Shown piece after piece: positions 61,583 through 64,000 of a stretch of DNA of 64,000 nucleotides. Below the pieces are notes generated by a model. That model did no database searches. It saw nothing but the letters and a program-made list of their open reading frames with translations, and was not told where the DNA came from. How positions within the stretch are numbered: the stretch's first letter is position 1; each line of letters starts with the position of its first letter. The stretch is from DATBQN01 sp963755825 (GTDB lineage: Bacteria; Acidobacteriota; Thermoanaerobaculia; Multivoradales; UBA5704): positions 992,001 to 1,056,000 of the forward strand of contig CAVWLA010000001.1 of the NCBI GenBank assembly GCA_963755825.1. The letters run 5' to 3'. The position numbers and the translations under genes are program-made.

Positions 61583-62094
61583 GCCGGCACCTCCTCATGG
61601 ACCAGGCGCTTCAGCTGGCGCCGCATGCGATCGCGGCGCAGGCCGCGCAGGTGGTCGATGAAGAGGACGCCGTTCAGGTGGTCGATCTCGTGGCAGATGG
61701 CGCGCGCCACCCAGCCGTCGGCGGCGAGCTCGTAGGGCTGGCCTAGGCGATCGAGCGCCGCGACCCGGATGCGCTCCGGGCGGTCGACCTTGTCGCTCAG
61801 GCCGGGGAGCGACAGGCACCCCTCGACCTCGGTCGAAAGGCCCTCGCGCTCGACGATCCGCGGGTTGACCAGCACGTGGAGCTCCTTGGGTTCCTTGCCG
61901 ACCGAGAGATCGACGACCGCGAGCTGGCGGTCGACGCCGACCTGCGGCGCGGCGAGACCGATGCCCGGCGCCGCGTGCATCGTCTCGATCATATCGGCGA
62001 CCAGACGCGCAATGTCGGGGCCGAAGTCGCTGATCGGGCGGGTCGGCGAGCGCAGCACCGGATCGGGATAGAGACGGATGGCGAGGATCGACAT
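61579..62094 (-). CDS. def: peptide deformylase
   Basis: The protein is 171 aa. All three motifs are intact: GIGLAAPQ (44-51), EGCLSLPG with metal-binding Cys93, and HEIDHLNG with His135, Glu136 and His139. It removes the formyl group from nascent proteins. It is coupled to the downstream lipoprotein gene and lies 19 bp from the cNMP-binding gene upstream. Confidence 0.97.
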   Translation of the reverse strand: MSILAIRLYPDPVLRSPTRPISDFGPDIARLVADMIETMHAAPGIGLAAPQVGVDRQLAVVDLSVGKEPKELHVLVNPRIVEREGLSTEVEGCLSLPGLSDKVDRPERIRVAALDRLGQPYELAADGWVARAICHEIDHLNGVLFIDHLRGLRRDRMRRQLKRLVHEEVPA

Positions 62095-62113
62095 CGGGTG
62101 ATCGCTGCCGGGC

Positions 62114-62983
62114 TCAGGCGGGGGCGCGCAGGCGGCGCACGGTGCTGGCGACGTCGCGGTCGTTGTGCTGCTCGCGGAGCGCCTCGAGGAAGCCGCGCGG
62201 ATCGGGGTTGCCGACGAGGCTCTGCTCGAGGCCCTCGCGGGTGAGCCGCAGGGCGGTGAGCGCCTCGGTCACCTTGTAGTGGGCGGGCCAGGAGCCGCGC
62301 TCGAGGAGCGCCCCCTCGCCGAGGATGTCGCCGGAGGTGAAGCTGCGGACCGACATCGCCTTGCCGCCCGGCGCCGGCATCTCGGCCTCGACGATGCCGC
62401 GCACCAGGAGGAGCAGGAAAGGCTCGGCGCTCCCCTCCTCGGCCACCGTGTCGCCCACCTCCATGCGGAGGAGCTTCATGGTCGAGAAGAGGCGCTTCAC
62501 CTGCTCTCCCGGCATGTGCTGGACGAGGGAACTCGCCGCCAGGTTGTGCCACAGCCGTCCGAGCTCGAGCGCCGAGGTGCCCGCCTGCTGGCCGCCGGCC
62601 TGCCGCAGCCCTTCGAGGGCGAGGCCGCGGGTGTGCTCGAGGGCCTTCTCGCGCTGCAGCCGGTCGATGCGGGCGCGCAGCGAGGGGTCGAGCGGCGCCA
62701 GCTTGGCGGCCTTCGACAGCAGGGCGAGCCCCTTGTCGTAGAAGCCGTCGCCGGCGTATTCGTCGGCGACGAAGCCGAACTCGTCGATCGCCTTGCCGTA
62801 CTGCTTGAGCTGGGCGTAGACCTCGGCGAGCTTGAGGTGGGAGTGGAGGTCCTGCGGATTGGCCTTGAGCTTGGTGCGCAGGCGCTCCTCGGCCTCGTCG
62901 TAGCGCTCGAGGACGATGAGGTCGTCGATCGTGTAGTCCTGCGCCGCCTGCTTGTTGCCGCCGAACCAGCCCTTGATGCCCAT
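62114..62983 (-). CDS. cyclic-nucleotide-binding domain protein with TPR-like N-terminus
   Basis: The protein is 289 aa from ATG 62983. The N-terminal helices (LIVLERYDEAEERLRTKLKA; HSHLKLAEVYAQLKQYGKAI) are TPR-like. The C-terminal part (about 155-275) is a Crp-like cNMP-binding fold: VGDTVAEEGSAEPFLLLLVRG, then FTSGDILGEGALLERG, the phosphate-binding cassette region. There is no DNA-binding domain. It probably responds to a nucleotide or acts as a scaffold. It is in the same unit as def. Confidence 0.85.
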   Translation of the reverse strand: MGIKGWFGGNKQAAQDYTIDDLIVLERYDEAEERLRTKLKANPQDLHSHLKLAEVYAQLKQYGKAIDEFGFVADEYAGDGFYDKGLALLSKAAKLAPLDPSLRARIDRLQREKALEHTRGLALEGLRQAGGQQAGTSALELGRLWHNLAASSLVQHMPGEQVKRLFSTMKLLRMEVGDTVAEEGSAEPFLLLLVRGIVEAEMPAPGGKAMSVRSFTSGDILGEGALLERGSWPAHYKVTEALTALRLTREGLEQSLVGNPDPRGFLEALREQHNDRDVASTVRRLRAPA

Positions 62984-63184
62984 GGCCCTCCGCCGCCTGC
63001 CCCCGCGCCGCAACCGCTCCGCCGCGATCAGAAGTGGACGACCCCGACTCTCCGGGGTGACGCGGGGTCTTGCTGGGAAGCGCACCCATTATAGCGAAAG
63101 CCCGTCTTTCCCGACGCTTGCGTGGATGGTCCGGAAGTTGCTCCCCGCGGTTGCCGGGGTGAGCGGTCAAGGGAGACACGAGCG

Positions 63185-64000
63185 ATGAAAACCGTCAAGG
63201 CAGGACGCGCGTCGACCGCGCGCTGGATGCTCGCCGGGGTGGCCGCGGCCGCCCTCGCCGCCGTGCCGCTCCCGGCGCAGGAGCCGGTTCTGTACACCAC
63301 CGCGCCGGCCGCGCCCGAAGCCGCCGAGCCCGCCGCTCTCGGCGATCCCGCTCTGCCGATTGTCGATGCCGCCGCGCCGGACGGCAGCTACGGCTACTTC
63401 CGCGTCGTCGAGGGGGAGGCCACCGCGCTCGCCGCGAGCGGCGAGCGCGCCACGGCCGAGATCAACCTGCCGGTCGGCGCTGGCGACCGCGTCAGCGTCC
63501 CGCGCGGCTCGCGCCTCGAGATCGTGCTGCCCGATCACAACCTGCTCCGCCTCGACGGCGGCACCGATCTCGTGCTCACCCGCCTCGCCGGCTCGGCGGA
63601 CTCGGGCGATCGCGAGACCCGCCTGCGCCTGATCCAGGGCGAGGTCCAGCTCGTCGTCGTCGGCGACGCCTTGGGCGACCGCCTGCCGCGGATCGACACC
63701 GAGAACGCCAGCGTCCGCATCGACGACGCCGGCAGCTACCGGATCTCCGCCGTGGGCACCGATTGGACGGCGCTCCTGGTGCGCCGCGGCAGCGCCGATC
63801 TCGCCACCCGGAGAGGCGTCGCGCACGTCCGCGAAGACCACCAGGCGGTCGTCGACGGCGGCCGCGAGGCCCGCGAAGCCGACCTCGAGCTGACGCGTGC
63901 CGGCGCTCCCGACCCTCTCGAGCGCTGGGGCGAGCAGCTCGCCGGCCAGCTCGCCGCGGTCCCCAACGTCGACGGCGACCTGCAGTACTCGGCCTCGTCC
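63185..64000 (+). CDS. exported FecR-like domain protein, 3' end outside window
   Basis: 272 codons are visible and the frame is open at the window edge. The signal peptide (RWMLAGVAAAALAAVPLPAQ) is followed by GSYGYFRVVEGEATALAASGE, NLPVGAGDRVSVPRGSRLEI, and RLIQGEVQLVVVG, the pattern of FecR/DUF6600-type domains. It is a periplasmic or surface protein of unknown role. A GGGAGA site precedes the ATG. It is divergent from the cNMP-binding gene. Confidence 0.8.
   Translation, partial: MKTVKAGRASTARWMLAGVAAAALAAVPLPAQEPVLYTTAPAAPEAAEPAALGDPALPIVDAAAPDGSYGYFRVVEGEATALAASGERATAEINLPVGAGDRVSVPRGSRLEIVLPDHNLLRLDGGTDLVLTRLAGSADSGDRETRLRLIQGEVQLVVVGDALGDRLPRIDTENASVRIDDAGSYRISAVGTDWTALLVRRGSADLATRRGVAHVREDHQAVVDGGREAREADLELTRAGAPDPLERWGEQLAGQLAAVPNVDGDLQYSASS

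Overview
The window is GC-rich (about 70% G+C by eye) and gene-dense. Family content points to the phylum Acidobacteriota, possibly near Thermoanaerobaculia. The main clues are three tandem genes with the VWFA-related acidobacterial domain, an ADOP/MacB-type orphan ABC permease, and secreted proteins sharing a 'FWFF...VKxLDG' domain typical of that group. No rRNA gene is present. Taxonomy is inferred from gene families only.

Layout. 1-8.8 kb, mostly minus strand: a 7TM-HD hydrolase (cut by the window edge) with phoH, two small lipoproteins, 3-hydroxyacyl-CoA dehydrogenase, tsaE, nnr, a DUF2064-type glycosyltransferase, then a divergent SAM hydrolase and a DUF4177 protein. 9-15.2 kb: a holin-like membrane pair and the three VWA paralogs. 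15.4-19.6 kb: YpdA-like reductase, thiD, lgt and a divergent DHH phosphoesterase. 19.6-22.3 kb: an internally deleted pseudogene, a DHFR/RibD-like reductase, an NmrA-like protein and an unknown small protein. 22.3-28 kb: a tightly overlapped cinA-thpR-plsY-gpsA operon followed by guaA-glutaredoxin. 28-36 kb: secreted and accessory genes (a dockerin-bearing GDSL hydrolase, an exonuclease with a frameshifted Toprim gene, three Cys-rich secreted peptides with a methyltransferase, and gene debris). 36-44.5 kb: ADOP permease, mntR-mntH manganese module, stress protein, ArsR/SRPBCC pair, SPFH protein. 44.5-54.1 kb: secreted repeat proteins, 82-bp DNA repeats, and three paralogous signal-peptide proteins built of LCxPVxKN repeats, one of them frameshifted.

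54.1-58.7 kb is a compositional island with visibly lower G+C and more A/T-ending codons. It holds a complete three-gene cassette that matches an ABC-three-component (ABC-3C) conflict system: a nuclease-like effector, a middle component and a Rad50-like DUF3732 ATPase. The genes overlap or abut. The island ends at the 3' side of tRNA-Cys, beside tRNA-Gly. This is the strongest candidate for a biologically exciting system. 59-64 kb returns to housekeeping genes (YraN, cysS, def), a cohesin-like lipoprotein, a cNMP-binding/TPR protein and the start of a FecR-like gene.

Across the window several genes have a TAnnnT -10-like hexamer only 5-10 bp before the start codon, which suggests frequent leaderless transcription. 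Many neighbouring genes share ATGA, GTGA or TGATG start/stop overlaps. Coordinates and translations were read by eye and family names come from motif recognition; no database search was run.
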